DNA from: JASLBX01 sp036374175
GTDB lineage: Bacteria; Actinomycetota; Actinomycetes; Jiangellales; Jiangellaceae
Assembly (NCBI GenBank): GCA_036374175.1
Contig: DASUUH010000149.1
Coordinates: forward strand, 12,919-76,918
Direction: 5' to 3'
DNA: 64,000 nucleotides
Part shown: positions 9,107 to 17,517 of the stretch, one piece after another
How positions within the stretch are numbered: the stretch's first letter is position 1
How the letters are laid out: each line of letters opens with the position of its first letter
The notes under the pieces: generated by a model
What the model was told of the DNA's origin: nothing
The model's database searches: none
The model's input: the letters and a program-made list of their open reading frames with translations, nothing else
Position numbers and translations under genes: made by a program

Positions 9107-10078
9107 CTACACCCAGCCGTTGCGGGCCGCATGCCACCCCAGCTGCATCCGCGTCTGCACGCCCGCGCACTCCATGAGGTATCTGACCCTGCGCTGGACG
9201 GTGCGTACGGACACATCCAGCTGTCCGGCGACCGATTGGTCGGTCAGGCCGGCGAGCAGCAGGCCAAGGATCTTGATGTCGGTGGGGTCCAGAGCGGACT
9301 CCGGAGTGCCCTCGATGAGACCGCTGGCCCCGACCTGCAGCGATACCCCGGCCCGCCAGGCGCCGTCGAACAACGCCACCAATCCGTCCAGCAAGCCACT
9401 GGAGTGCACGAGCAACGCCGCCGGTCGTCCGTCTGTGACCAACCCGACCAGGGCCGTCGACCGGTCGGCGATGACAAACTTCATCGGCAGTGCGTTGACA
9501 ACCCGGATCTCCTCCCCTAACCGGACGCGCGCGGTGATCTCGGCCACGAAGTCGGGGTCCTCGAGCTCACCTCGGCCGACCACCCGGCGGTAGACGACAC
9601 CGCGTTCGGTCGCCCTCAGCTGAGCGGTGTTCTCTGAGTATGGGACGGCCACCGCCGGGCCGGTCACGAAGGCGAGGATCTCTTCCTTCGCGCCCAGTTG
9701 GAGCTGTTCGAACCGGTGCCGGATGGCTTCTCGCCCGACAACGACTTCGATGACGTCCTTAATGGACCTGGTCGGGTTCGCTCGGCGGTATTCCTCGGCC
9801 AGCTCGGCCAGCGCAATGTCCACCCGCCGCAGGTCATCGCGGTACTGAGCCAGGATGGCGCCGAGTGCGAGCGCCGGTGGCGCCGGCACGTAGCGATCCG
9901 AACCGGCTGAGTGCGCGGCGAGGCCCCGTTCGGCGATCGCCTCGAGCGCGCTTAGCACGGTCTCCACAGGTATGCCGAGCTCCTTCGCCAGCATCGCCGT
10001 GGTGGCGTCCGGCTGGGCGAGAAGTGCGCGGTACACGCGCTCCTGAAGTGCGCTGATCCCGATGGCCGTCAGCGTCAC
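9107..10078 (-). CDS. HTH regulator with TrmB-like N-terminus and LuxR-type C-terminus
   Basis: 323 aa from the GTG at 10078, which has a GGAGGG ribosome site just upstream; the open frame extends further to 10159 but through a palindromic operator. The N-terminus (SALQERVYRALLAQPDATTAMLAKELG) is a TrmB-like winged helix. The middle (REAIRHRFEQLQLGAKEEILAFV to about 240) resembles the phospholipase-D-like ligand domain of TrmB proteins, and the C-terminus (LTDQSVAGQLDVSVRTVQRRVRYLM) is a LuxR-type helix-turn-helix. Such proteins are common orphan regulators in actinomycetes. Targets are unknown; the palindrome at 10126-10159 suggests autoregulation. Confidence 0.85.
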   Translation of the reverse strand: MTLTAIGISALQERVYRALLAQPDATTAMLAKELGIPVETVLSALEAIAERGLAAHSAGSDRYVPAPPALALGAILAQYRDDLRRVDIALAELAEEYRRANPTRSIKDVIEVVVGREAIRHRFEQLQLGAKEEILAFVTGPAVAVPYSENTAQLRATERGVVYRRVVGRGELEDPDFVAEITARVRLGEEIRVVNALPMKFVIADRSTALVGLVTDGRPAALLVHSSGLLDGLVALFDGAWRAGVSLQVGASGLIEGTPESALDPTDIKILGLLLAGLTDQSVAGQLDVSVRTVQRRVRYLMECAGVQTRMQLGWHAARNGWV

Positions 10079-10125
10079 GGTCCCTCCCGGGTCTTGAGTT
10101 CTGCGCCAGCGCACACTACCGCGAT

Positions 10126-10159
10126 GTGACGTCTTTGCGCCATGACGTAAAGACGTCAC
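10126..10159. promoter_or_regulatory. Inverted-repeat operator with three TGACGT units
   Basis: Perfect 11-base arms GTGACGTCTTT (10126-10136) and AAAGACGTCAC (10149-10159) are separated by 12 bases that contain a further TGACGT (10143-10148). It lies about 50-80 bases upstream of the regulator start at 10078. The arrangement suggests a dimer or higher-order binding site, most simply for that regulator itself. Confidence 0.6.
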
Positions 10160-10237
10160 GCCTCGGGGCTAGCGAGTCGTTGCTGCCTTCTGCCAGTGTC
10201 GCAACCGAGCCAGCTAGTGTCGTCGGCCCGGTACCGG

Positions 10238-10265
10238 TGGTGTTGTGTCCCCCCGCACAACACCA
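10238..10265 (-). terminator. Possible terminator hairpin downstream of the GAF gene
   Basis: Perfect 10-base arms TGGTGTTGTG (10238-10247) and CACAACACCA (10256-10265) enclose an 8-base C-rich loop. The hairpin sits about 100 bases beyond the stop of the minus-strand GAF gene and before the next regulator. There is no T-run, as is common in high-GC actinobacteria, so the terminator role is a guess. Confidence 0.4.
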
Positions 10266-10361
10266 TCACGGCGGCGCCTCGCCTCTCCCCCTGGCCGGGT
10301 GCCGCAGCGGGTGGCATCCGGGTCTTCCCCCGTGGCCCGGGTGCCACCTGTCGTGCCGGCC

Positions 10362-10862
10362 CTATTTACGTGCCGCTGCGGCCAGCCTTGCATCGAGCTC
10401 GCGGCCCACCTGGACAGCTAGATCACGCAGCACCGCGATCTCGTCGGGCACGGTGTGCCGCGGCCGCAGATCCATCACGCTGACCGTGCCGATCCGGTAC
10501 CCGGCGGCCGTGGTTATGGGCGCGGCCGCGTAGAAGCAGAGTCCTGGCGAGCCGCTCACCAGCGGATGTTGGGAGGCGATCGGATGCGCAGGGGCGTCCG
10601 GAACGACGTACGCCTTAGTTTCGGCTATCGCGGACGCGCACAACCCTGGCGCCGCGCTGGCGCCTGGCAGGTCCACGCCGTGCCGCCCGACGAATATCAC
10701 CTCGTCGTCGTGGACGAAGCTCACCGTGGCCATCGGCACGTCGAACGCCCGGGCGGCCTGGACGCATATACCGTCCAGGTACTCATCGGGTTGGCTGACC
10801 AGAGCGAGATGCCGGTCAACTTCAGCGAGGCGGGTTGGATGGCTCTGGTGGATTGCGGTCAC
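10362..10862 (-). CDS. Stand-alone GAF domain protein
   Basis: 166 aa, almost entirely one GAF domain: the LDGICVQAARAFDVPMATVSFVHDDEVIF strand-helix-strand start, GLCASAIAETKAYVVPDA in the middle, and YRIGTVSVMDLRPR at the end. GAF domains bind small ligands, cyclic nucleotides or redox cofactors. There is no output domain or signal peptide, so it may act as a free sensor or partner of another signalling protein. No ligand can be read from the sequence. Confidence 0.85.
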   Translation of the reverse strand: MTAIHQSHPTRLAEVDRHLALVSQPDEYLDGICVQAARAFDVPMATVSFVHDDEVIFVGRHGVDLPGASAAPGLCASAIAETKAYVVPDAPAHPIASQHPLVSGSPGLCFYAAAPITTAAGYRIGTVSVMDLRPRHTVPDEIAVLRDLAVQVGRELDARLAAAARK

Positions 10863-11005
10863 TGTCGACCCCCGTTCAGAAAAGGCCCGCCTATAGCCGA
10901 CCAGGCGATGTTAAGCCGTCGTGTCGGGCAAAGCCAGGCTCTGAGCGCTGCCGCGGCTGCGTGCCCGATGGCGTGAGGGTGCCATGCCCGGGCGGCGATG
11001 CCAAA

Positions 11006-11021
11006 CTGCCGCGTGCGGCAG
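11006..11021. promoter_or_regulatory. Short palindrome before the ligD polymerase gene
   Basis: CTGCCGC (11006-11012), two spacer bases, then GCGGCAG (11015-11021), ending 9 bases before the chosen GTG start at 11031. It may be an operator or a hairpin over the start site. A 16-base GC-rich palindrome could arise by chance in this genome. Confidence 0.3.
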
Positions 11022-11030
11022 ACTGGGCAC

Positions 11031-11957
11031 GTGCCGGGCTCGAAGGTAGTCGTCGACGTGGAGGGACGGCGGCTCGGTCTGTCCAACCTCGACAAGGTGT
11101 TGTATCCGGCGACGGGTACGACGAAGGGCGAGGTGATCGAGTACTACACCCGGGTCGCGCCGGTGCTGCTGCCCCATCTGGCCGACCGCCCGCTGACCCG
11201 TAAGCGCTGGCCGGACGGTGTAGCCGCGGAGAGCTTCTTCGAAAAGAACGCCCCGCGGGGAACGCCCGACTGGGTGCGGACCGTCGAGCTTGCCTCACCT
11301 GGCAGCAGCAGGGGCACCGAGACCGTCACCTACGTCGTGTGTGACGACCTACCGACCCTGGTCTGGCTGGCCAACCTTGCGGTCCTGGAGTTCCACGTCC
11401 CGCAGTGGCGGGTCGACGGCACCGAGCCGCAGAACCCCGACCGGCTGGTCTTCGACTTCGATCCCGGGCCGCCGGCCTCCATCGTGGAGTGCTGCCAGGT
11501 GGCGATCCTGGTCGCCGAGGCGCTCGCGAAGGACGGCCTGCTGTGTCACCCGAAGACGAGCGGCTCCAAGGGCATGCAGGCCTACGTGGCCCTCGACGCC
11601 TTGGCGCCGGTGGAAGACGTGCACGGCTACGCCCGGCGGCTGGCCGAACGGCTCGAGAAGGCCTATCCCAAGCTGATCGTTTCGCGGATGGACAAAAGCC
11701 TGCGGCGCAACAAGGTGCTCATCGACTGGAGCCAGAACAGCGCCGCGAAGACCACCGTCGCTCCGTACTCGCTGCGGGGAGCCGACGCGCCGACCGTCTC
11801 GATGCCTGTGACATGGGACGAGGTGGAGCGCACGGCGACGAAGGGCAGCCCGCTGCGATTTGACATCACCGACGCCCTGGAGCGGGTGGAGGACGACGGC
11901 GACCTGCTGGCCAGCCTCCACGACGAGGCCGCCGCACTTCCCCCACCTCGCGATTAG
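11031..11957 (+). CDS. ligD: Non-homologous end-joining DNA ligase D polymerase domain (LigD-POL)
   Basis: 308 aa from the GTG at 11031 (in-frame codons continue back to 10998). This is the AEP primase/polymerase module of LigD, which fills and extends ends in double-strand break repair. It shows LSNLDKVLYPATG at the start, catalytic acids in VFDFDPGPP, the HPKTSGSKGMQAYV segment, and NSAAKTTVAPYSLRG near the end. The gene stands alone: no nuclease or ligase domain is fused. The ligase gene converges on it with stop codons overlapping by 4 bases. Ku is not in the window. Confidence 0.93.
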   Translation: MPGSKVVVDVEGRRLGLSNLDKVLYPATGTTKGEVIEYYTRVAPVLLPHLADRPLTRKRWPDGVAAESFFEKNAPRGTPDWVRTVELASPGSSRGTETVTYVVCDDLPTLVWLANLAVLEFHVPQWRVDGTEPQNPDRLVFDFDPGPPASIVECCQVAILVAEALAKDGLLCHPKTSGSKGMQAYVALDALAPVEDVHGYARRLAERLEKAYPKLIVSRMDKSLRRNKVLIDWSQNSAAKTTVAPYSLRGADAPTVSMPVTWDEVERTATKGSPLRFDITDALERVEDDGDLLASLHDEAAALPPPRD

Positions 11958-12901
11958 GGCTCAAGGACAACTTCGGAGGGTGACTTGTCCGGGCGCAGGC
12001 CGCGCCACGTCGGATGGCGCATCCGGCCATCATCCGTCCAGTGCCCGAACGCGACCTCTCCGACCAGCACCGGCCGCACCCACCGCGCCGTGCGGGCCTG
12101 CCGCGGATCGACCGCTCCGACGAACGGTGAGACAGCCTGCTCAAGCCCACGCAGCCGCGCTTTCAGCTCGACAAGTGCGGCGTCGTCGAAGCCCGTTCCG
12201 ACGCTGCCGACATAGGCCAGGCCGCCCGACACCGGCAGGCCGAGCAGTAGCGCACCGAACGTGGCGTGCCGCCGGCCCTCACCGACCGTGTAACCACCGA
12301 TCACGGCCTCCTGCATCCGGAAATTCTTGATCTTGATCCACTCGTCCGACCGCCGGCCCGGCCGGTACGGCGAATCCCGCCGCTTGGCGATCACGCCCTC
12401 CAAACCCATCCGGCTGCTGGCCGCCAGGATGTCGGCTCCCGGGCCAGGAAAGGACGGGGACACCTGCCAGTGCGGGCCGGACAGCTCCAGGCTCTCCAGC
12501 AGTTCTCGCCGCCGCTCATAGGGGAGCGTCACCGTGGGAGTGCCGGCAAGCTCGAGCAGATCGAAGATCACATAGGTGATCGGGACGCTCGCCGCCAGCT
12601 GCCGGGCCCGTTCGGCCGCTCTGACATGCATCCGCGGCGCCAGCGCCTGAAAGTCCGGCCGGCCGTCGGGACGCAGCACCACGACCTCGCCGTCCAGGAC
12701 GGGCCGCAAGTCCCCGACCGCCTCGGCCAGCCCGCCGAGTTCGGGGTAGGCGACGGTCATGTCAGAGCCGGAGCGTCCGGTCAGATGCACGCCGTCGGGC
12801 GTGACCTCGGCGAGCATGCGCACCCCGTCCCATTTCAGTTCGTACGACCACGCTCCGTCATCTCTCGGGAGCGCGCCGGCCACGGCGAGCATCGGTGTCA
12901 T
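11954..12901 (-). CDS. ATP-dependent DNA ligase (LigC/LigD type)
   Basis: 315 aa. Motif I is ELKWDGVRML, with the adenylated Lys near residue 26; then LDGEVVVLR, VIFDLLELAG, LEGVIAKRRDSPYRPGRRS and DEWIKIKNFR complete the nucleotidyltransferase core, followed by an OB fold (HATFGALLLGL and YVGSVGTGFDD). It is the ligase counterpart of the neighbouring LigD polymerase and most likely acts with it in end joining. ATG at 12901 was chosen because it overlaps the FUSC stop as ATGA; the frame stays open far upstream inside FUSC, but that part is not ligase-like. Confidence 0.93.
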   Translation of the reverse strand: MTPMLAVAGALPRDDGAWSYELKWDGVRMLAEVTPDGVHLTGRSGSDMTVAYPELGGLAEAVGDLRPVLDGEVVVLRPDGRPDFQALAPRMHVRAAERARQLAASVPITYVIFDLLELAGTPTVTLPYERRRELLESLELSGPHWQVSPSFPGPGADILAASSRMGLEGVIAKRRDSPYRPGRRSDEWIKIKNFRMQEAVIGGYTVGEGRRHATFGALLLGLPVSGGLAYVGSVGTGFDDAALVELKARLRGLEQAVSPFVGAVDPRQARTARWVRPVLVGEVAFGHWTDDGRMRHPTWRGLRPDKSPSEVVLEP

Positions 12902-14064
12902 CCGTATGACACCGGCCCGGATGGCAGGGTCGGCAGCAGCCGCTGGATGTCGTCGCGGTCGAGTCCGGTGGAGCGCAGCAGGTCCACCGCCATGGACCTG
13001 GTCTGAGCCACCACCACCTGCCCGGCGAAGCCGCCGGTCTGGTCGAGAGCTTCGGTGGCGAGTTCCGCGGCGGCCACCGCTGACGCCCGCGCTTCCGTTG
13101 ACTCGGCAGCGTGGTTGAGGTCCATCTGGAGCAACCGGATCGCACCAGCCAGGGTTCGCAGCGCCGCAGGCAACATTTCGGGGACCGGCTCCCTGCGACG
13201 CAGCATCGTGATCACGTGGCGGGCCAGGACCCGCAGATTGCGGGCCAGGTAATCGACCGGTTCGGCGGCATCGAGGTAGCCCACCAGCTGGCCCTTCTTG
13301 CGCCACCGTACCGGCGCGATGCGGGCCACTTCCGCCGAACCTTCCAGGGCCTCGGTCAGCTCGTCGATCGCCTGCTGAGTGTCGCGGGCCCGGCCCAGAA
13401 CGAGTGCCGCGCCGGCACGGTCGCGCTTGGCCAGCGCGTCGGCACAGCCGTCGAGCAGCTCGGCCAGCGTATCGAGGAGCGGGTCGAACTTGCGCCGCGC
13501 CGCCGACACCGGGTTGATCGGCAGCAGCAGCACCGTGACCGCGAGCCCGACGAGTCCCCCAATAGTGGCATCGACGAAGCGGTCGAGATTGACCGTCTCG
13601 TCTCCTGAGGGCGGAACGAGAGTTGCGACCAGGACGGCCGAGGCGGCGGCTTGGGTGACGATGACCGCGCCGCCACCGAGGAAGATCGCCACGATCATGG
13701 CGAGTGCCACCACAACGGCGATCTGCGGCACACCGGTGCCGATCACTCCGATCAGCAGGTCGCCGACCAGCACTCCGAGTGCCACGCCGACCACCAGTTC
13801 GATCACCCGGCGCAGTCGCTGACCGAGGCCGACACCCACGGAAATGAGGGCTGCGATGGGCGCGAAGAAGGGCCGCTCGTGTTCAATCGGCGGGCTGGTG
13901 GCAATCCACCAGGCCAGCGCCGCTGCGACTGCCCCCTGCGCGATCGGCACCGCAGTGCGCCGGACGCGCCGGAGTCGATCGCGCACGCCTTCGGCGGGCC
14001 GGATGGCGTCCAACGCGTCGGCAGCCCGGCTAGGCAGGCTGGAATCGCTCGCGGGTGCGGACAC
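12898..14064 (-). CDS. FUSC / aromatic-acid-exporter-type membrane protein
   Basis: 388 aa with about six N-terminal membrane helices (residues 35-190; VPIAQGAVAAALAWWIA, ALISVGVGLGQRLRRVIELVVG, FVDATIGGLVGLAVTVLLLPINP) and a long cytosolic helical C-terminus. This fits the FUSC/ArAE group, whose studied members export aromatic acids or fusaric acid, but the substrate here is unknown. The start is GTG at 14064. Its stop overlaps the ligase ATG, although a functional link is not obvious. Confidence 0.85.
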   Translation of the reverse strand: MSAPASDSSLPSRAADALDAIRPAEGVRDRLRRVRRTAVPIAQGAVAAALAWWIATSPPIEHERPFFAPIAALISVGVGLGQRLRRVIELVVGVALGVLVGDLLIGVIGTGVPQIAVVVALAMIVAIFLGGGAVIVTQAAASAVLVATLVPPSGDETVNLDRFVDATIGGLVGLAVTVLLLPINPVSAARRKFDPLLDTLAELLDGCADALAKRDRAGAALVLGRARDTQQAIDELTEALEGSAEVARIAPVRWRKKGQLVGYLDAAEPVDYLARNLRVLARHVITMLRRREPVPEMLPAALRTLAGAIRLLQMDLNHAAESTEARASAVAAAELATEALDQTGGFAGQVVVAQTRSMAVDLLRSTGLDRDDIQRLLPTLPSGPVSYG

Positions 14065-14082
14065 GGTTCCGCGGTTCGCGGC

Positions 14083-14412
14083 TCAGAGATAGAGCCCGGT
14101 CTGGCCGTCCGCGAGTCGCTCGGACGCGACCGCGTGCAGGTCACGCTCGCGGAGCAGCAAGTAGCTGTCGCCGCGTACCTCGACCTCGGCGCGATCGTCC
14201 GGGTCGAACAAGACCCGATCACCGGCCTCGATGGTGCGGACATTGCCGCCCACGGCGACGACGCGAGCCCAAGCCAGCCGCTTGCCCATGGAGGCCGTTG
14301 CCGGGATCACGATGCCCGAACTCGAGCGCCGCTCGGCCTCTTCGCTGTCCAGAGACACCAGCAACCGATCATGCAGCATCCGGATGGGCAGCTTGTCGTC
14401 GTCAGAGCTCAC
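14083..14412 (-). CDS. GroES-like co-chaperone-family protein
   Basis: 109 aa. The pattern LPIRMLHDRLLVSL, then SSSGIVIPATA, RVVAVGGNVRTIEAGDRVLFDP and SYLLLRERDLHAV follows the GroES fold (compare DRVLVK, GIVLP and GDRVLF in GroES). The mobile loop is short, it has an acidic head (SSDDDK) and a C-terminal extension, and no groEL is adjacent. It is therefore a stand-alone paralogue of the actinobacterial co-chaperone type, not the main GroES. Start GTG at 14412. Confidence 0.85.
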   Translation of the reverse strand: MSSDDDKLPIRMLHDRLLVSLDSEEAERRSSSGIVIPATASMGKRLAWARVVAVGGNVRTIEAGDRVLFDPDDRAEVEVRGDSYLLLRERDLHAVASERLADGQTGLYL

Positions 14413-14453
14413 GTCCTGAGGGTACGGCTCACGAGCGGCATCGAGCCAATCTG

Positions 14454-14837
14454 TTACCCGCGCCGGGAGCGCCAGGCCAGGAATGCCACGCCGACGAGGG
14501 CGCCCACCACCGCGCCGACCAGTTCAGCGCGCGGGCGCCCGTTGCCATCGGTGACCGCGTTGCGGGCGCCGGCGAACCCTCGCCTGGCCACCTGGGCCGG
14601 GCTCAGGCGATCGACCAGCTCGTCGATGGAGGCGGCCAGCCGGTCGGTCGTCGCGTTTATCTCGGCTTCGATCTCGTCCGCGGTGCGGCGCGGAGTGCGC
14701 GCCTCGTCATCACCCTGGCCGGTCGTCTCGCGTGGAGCGGGCGCCGGCCGCTCGTACTGCTCGGAGCCAGGTACCGGCTGCCGAGACGATGGCAGCACCG
14801 GTTCGGTCTGCGGTGCGGTGCGGTTCGTAGCGGCCAC
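14454..14837 (-). CDS. DUF3618 membrane-anchored protein
   Basis: 127 aa. A proline-rich, disordered N-terminus (about 45 residues) precedes the DUF3618 motif RTADEIEAEINATTDRLAAS, a helical stretch (IDELVDRLSPAQVARRG) and one C-terminal membrane helix (LVGAVVGALVGVAFLAW) ending in RSRRG. DUF3618 proteins are small single-pass proteins of unknown role, often near stress or envelope genes. The GTG at 14837 follows a strong AGGAGGGGG ribosome site. Confidence 0.85.
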   Translation of the reverse strand: MAATNRTAPQTEPVLPSSRQPVPGSEQYERPAPAPRETTGQGDDEARTPRRTADEIEAEINATTDRLAASIDELVDRLSPAQVARRGFAGARNAVTDGNGRPRAELVGAVVGALVGVAFLAWRSRRG

Positions 14838-14909
14838 CGTGCCCCCTCCTGTCGTCCCGCATCCACCGTACCGATCACCATGCCACCGCCGCAGGCTGTC
14901 GGCACAGCG

Positions 14910-15665
14910 TCAACCCGACGGCCGCACGTGCGGGTCGAAGCCGTACGGCAGTTCCAGCCGGTTCCGGCGCAACATCTCGTCGTCGGTCAGCAGGTCGTGG
15001 GTGGGGCCGTCGGCGACGATGGCACCATCGGACAGCACGACCGACCGCTCGCACAACTCGAGCGCATACGGCAGGTCGTGGGTGACCAGGAGCAGTGTCA
15101 CGGCCAGCGACCGCAGTATCCCGGCCAGCTCACGGCGACTCGCCGGGTCCAGGTTGCTCGTCGGCTCGTCCAGGACGAGGATCTCCGGGCGCATGGCCAG
15201 CACCGTCGCCACCGCCACCCGCCGCCGCTGACCGAACGAAAGGTGATGTGGCGGACGGTCGGCGACGTGCGCCATGCCGACGGCCTCGAGAGCCTCGCTC
15301 ACCCGGGACTCCAACTCGGCGCCGCGCAGTCCGAGGTTGGCCGGGCCGAAGGCGACATCATCCCGGACGGTGGGCATGAAGAGCTGATCGTCCGGATCCT
15401 GGAAGACGATGCCCACCCGGCGGCGGATCTCGCGCAGCACCTCGCGGTCGGCGGGCCGCACGTCCAGCCCGGCAACGTTTATCGTCCCGGCGCCACCGTG
15501 CAGGATCCCGTTGAGATGCAGGATGAACGTGGTCTTGCCGGCGCCGTTGGGACCGAGGAGGGCAACGCGCTCGCCGCGCTGGACGGTCAGGTCGACGCCG
15601 AACAGGGCCTGGTGACCGTCCGGATACGCGTAGGCGAGCCCATGAACCTCGAGCGAGGGCGTCAT
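14910..15665 (-). CDS. cbiO: ECF-type metal transporter ATPase (CbiO/NikO)
   Basis: 251 aa ABC ATPase that powers the metal transporter with the next two genes. Walker A is GPNGAGKTT, the Q-loop lies at VGIVFQDPDDQLF (the FQDPDDQ form typical of ECF ATPases), the signature is HLSFGQRRR, Walker B is ILVLDEPTS, and the switch His is in VTHDLPYAL. ATG at 15665 was preferred because it overlaps the cbiQ stop as ATGA; a GTG nine bases upstream is possible. It is the third gene of cbiM-cbiQ-cbiO, and the Nur box suggests nickel as the substrate. Confidence 0.95.
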   Translation of the reverse strand: MTPSLEVHGLAYAYPDGHQALFGVDLTVQRGERVALLGPNGAGKTTFILHLNGILHGGAGTINVAGLDVRPADREVLREIRRRVGIVFQDPDDQLFMPTVRDDVAFGPANLGLRGAELESRVSEALEAVGMAHVADRPPHHLSFGQRRRVAVATVLAMRPEILVLDEPTSNLDPASRRELAGILRSLAVTLLLVTHDLPYALELCERSVVLSDGAIVADGPTHDLLTDDEMLRRNRLELPYGFDPHVRPSG

Positions 15666-16426
15666 GCCAGCCACCCGCTCGCCACCGCTAGAACTGCGGC
15701 CCCGACGGGCAGGGTGGCCACGGTGGCCCAGGCAGCCGGTGCTACCGGAGCGTCATCGACCAGCGGCATCGCCCCGGTGTAGCCGCGGGACAACATGGCC
15801 AGGTGCACCCGCTCGCCGCGCTCGTACGAGCGGATGAACAGCGCTCCGGCGCTCTGCGCGACCACCCGCAGATGGCCGAGGTGCCGGCCCTGGAAGCCAC
15901 GTGACTCGCGGGCGATCCGCATCCGCTGCATATCGCTGATCACCACGTCCGCGTAGCGCACCATGAAGGCCGCGATCTCGACGAGTCGGGCCGGCAGCCG
16001 AAGCCGCTGCAGGCCGATCAGCAACGCGCGGGCGTCGGTGGTCGCGGCCAGCAAGATCGCCGCGACGACGCCAAGCGTGCCCTTGGCCAGGATGTTCCAG
16101 CCGGCCAGCAGGCCGTCTTCGCTGAGTGAAAGGCCGAGGACGTCGACCCGCGGCCCGCCCGAAATCACCGGTAGGAGGAGCGCGAACACGACGAACGGGA
16201 CCTCGACCACCATCCGGGTGACGATGAACCTGACCGGCACGGCGGCGACGACCGCAACAACCGCGAGCAGCGCGGCGTACCCCGCGAAAGCCAGGAACCG
16301 CTCCCTCGGCGTCGCGACCACGACGAGCATGAAACCGACAAGTGCCAGCACCTTGGCGTGCGCCGGCAGTCGATGGAGCAGCGAGTCACCGTGCCGGTAC
16401 AGCAGATGGGAGTGGGCGCTGCTCAT
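15662..16426 (-). CDS. cbiQ: ECF transporter T component (CbiQ/NikQ)
   Basis: 254 aa membrane protein coupling the ATPase to the substrate-binding subunit. Helices are visible at HAKVLALVGFMLVVVA, LAFAGYAALLAVVAVVAAV and ILAKGTLGVVAAILLAATT. The two coupling motifs ARESRGFQG and LSRGYTG (the Ala/Ser-Arg-Gly signatures of ECF T subunits) contact the ATPase. Start ATG at 16426 overlaps the cbiM stop (ATGA). The frame is open upstream through cbiM to 17542 but the translation there has no membrane character. Confidence 0.95.
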   Translation of the reverse strand: MSSAHSHLLYRHGDSLLHRLPAHAKVLALVGFMLVVVATPRERFLAFAGYAALLAVVAVVAAVPVRFIVTRMVVEVPFVVFALLLPVISGGPRVDVLGLSLSEDGLLAGWNILAKGTLGVVAAILLAATTDARALLIGLQRLRLPARLVEIAAFMVRYADVVISDMQRMRIARESRGFQGRHLGHLRVVAQSAGALFIRSYERGERVHLAMLSRGYTGAMPLVDDAPVAPAAWATVATLPVGAAVLAVASGWLA

Positions 16427-17457
16427 GTACTGACGTTCTGCTGGCGGGCCGCGCGGCGCCGGACGAACCGGAACACGACAACCGCGATGCCGGCTGTGAT
16501 CACAACGCCGACGAGGCCGGCCAGGCCCACCGGGATGCCGCCGATCTCGCCGTACTCCGCGAGGGAGAAGTTGCCGAAGGTGTGCTCGCGCGCGGAGTCG
16601 GCGAAACCTTCGCTCTCTGCGACCCGCTCGAGCCCGTCCGGGCTGGCGCTGGCGAGGAAACTGAGCGCACCGGCGATCAAGGCCGCCATCAGGCCGCCGC
16701 CAATCAGCAAGCCACGCAGGCTGGCCCGGGGGGTACCCGACGCGCTCGGCCCCGGGCCGGCCGGCGCCGGGATCAGCGTGCCGTCGGCCTGCCTGAGCTG
16801 TAGTGCGGGCCGGAGTCCGCGCGCCGCGTAGACGAGATCGGGCCGCACGGCTACGACCGCGCTGACCGTAAGGCCCGTGATCAACGCTTCGCCGATCCCG
16901 ATCAGCAGGTGCCAGCCGAGCATCGTCGCGAGCAGCGGGCCGAACGGCAGGTTCGCCTCGCCGCCGGCCGCGAACAACACGACGAACACCGCGGCGGCCA
17001 CGGGTACCGACACGAAAGCCCCCAGTGCGGCGGCTGGAACCACGGACCCGGGCCGCTTGGGCAGCAGCGCCAGCACGGCCCTGGTGACCAGCCAGCCGGC
17101 CACCACGGTGGTGATGCCGATGAGCGTGATGTTGGTGCCGAGTGCGGTCAGGCCGCCGTCGGCGAACAGCAGCGACTGCACCATCAGGACGACGGACAGC
17201 ACAAGTACGGCGGTCCAGGGCCCGACCAGCACGGCGGCCAGCGCGCCGCCCATGAGGTGGCCGCTGGTGCCTATCCCGACCGGGAAGTTGATCATTTGCC
17301 CCGCGAACACGAAGGCTGCGGTCAGGCCGGCCAGCGGCGCGGTGCGCTCGTCCAGCTCCTCCCGAGCCTTGCGCAGTGCCACGGCGATGCAGGCAGCTGC
17401 GACGGCACCGGTTGCCACCGATGTCGGGGCGTTCAGGAACCCGTCGGGCACGTGCAT
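16423..17457 (-). CDS. cbiM: Metal-binding S component CbiM/NikM with fused CbiN-like tail
   Basis: 344 aa. The N-terminus MHVPDGF is the conserved metal-binding start of CbiM/NikM: the free amine and His2 bind Co or Ni, so this start is certain. About seven helices follow. The C-terminal section carries the PDGLERVAE motif of the CbiN/PDGLE domain and a last helix (GLAGLVGVVITAGIAVVVF), so CbiM and CbiN functions are on one chain. Nickel is favoured over cobalt because a Nur-type box (17501-17517) lies 44 bases upstream and no cobalamin riboswitch is seen. Confidence 0.94.
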   Translation of the reverse strand: MHVPDGFLNAPTSVATGAVAAACIAVALRKAREELDERTAPLAGLTAAFVFAGQMINFPVGIGTSGHLMGGALAAVLVGPWTAVLVLSVVLMVQSLLFADGGLTALGTNITLIGITTVVAGWLVTRAVLALLPKRPGSVVPAAALGAFVSVPVAAAVFVVLFAAGGEANLPFGPLLATMLGWHLLIGIGEALITGLTVSAVVAVRPDLVYAARGLRPALQLRQADGTLIPAPAGPGPSASGTPRASLRGLLIGGGLMAALIAGALSFLASASPDGLERVAESEGFADSAREHTFGNFSLAEYGEIGGIPVGLAGLVGVVITAGIAVVVFRFVRRRAARQQNVST

Positions 17458-17500
17458 GTCGTCGCAGGCCTTTCGTATCGCTCTTGACCCCCGATTCTAA

Positions 17501-17517
17501 TTGCAAGAGATTTGCAA
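17501..17517. promoter_or_regulatory. Nur-type nickel-repressor box
   Basis: TTGCAA (17501-17506), five bases (17507-17511), TTGCAA (17512-17517). This matches exactly the Streptomyces Nur box, TTGCAA-N5-TTGCAA, bound by the Fur-family nickel regulator. It lies between cbiM (minus, start 17457) and bcp (plus, start 17569). It would allow nickel-dependent repression of the transporter and possibly of the peroxiredoxin. No nur gene is in the window. Confidence 0.8.

Noticed and set aside
12902..13306. Upstream extension of the ATP-dependent ligase frame
   Set aside because: It lies within FUSC in another frame and has no ligase similarity; the ATG at 12901 with the ATGA overlap is the real start.
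13651..15782. Long plus-strand open frames opposite FUSC, GroES-like, DUF3618 and cbiO
   Set aside because: Shadow frames in high-GC DNA; the minus-strand genes have clear family motifs.
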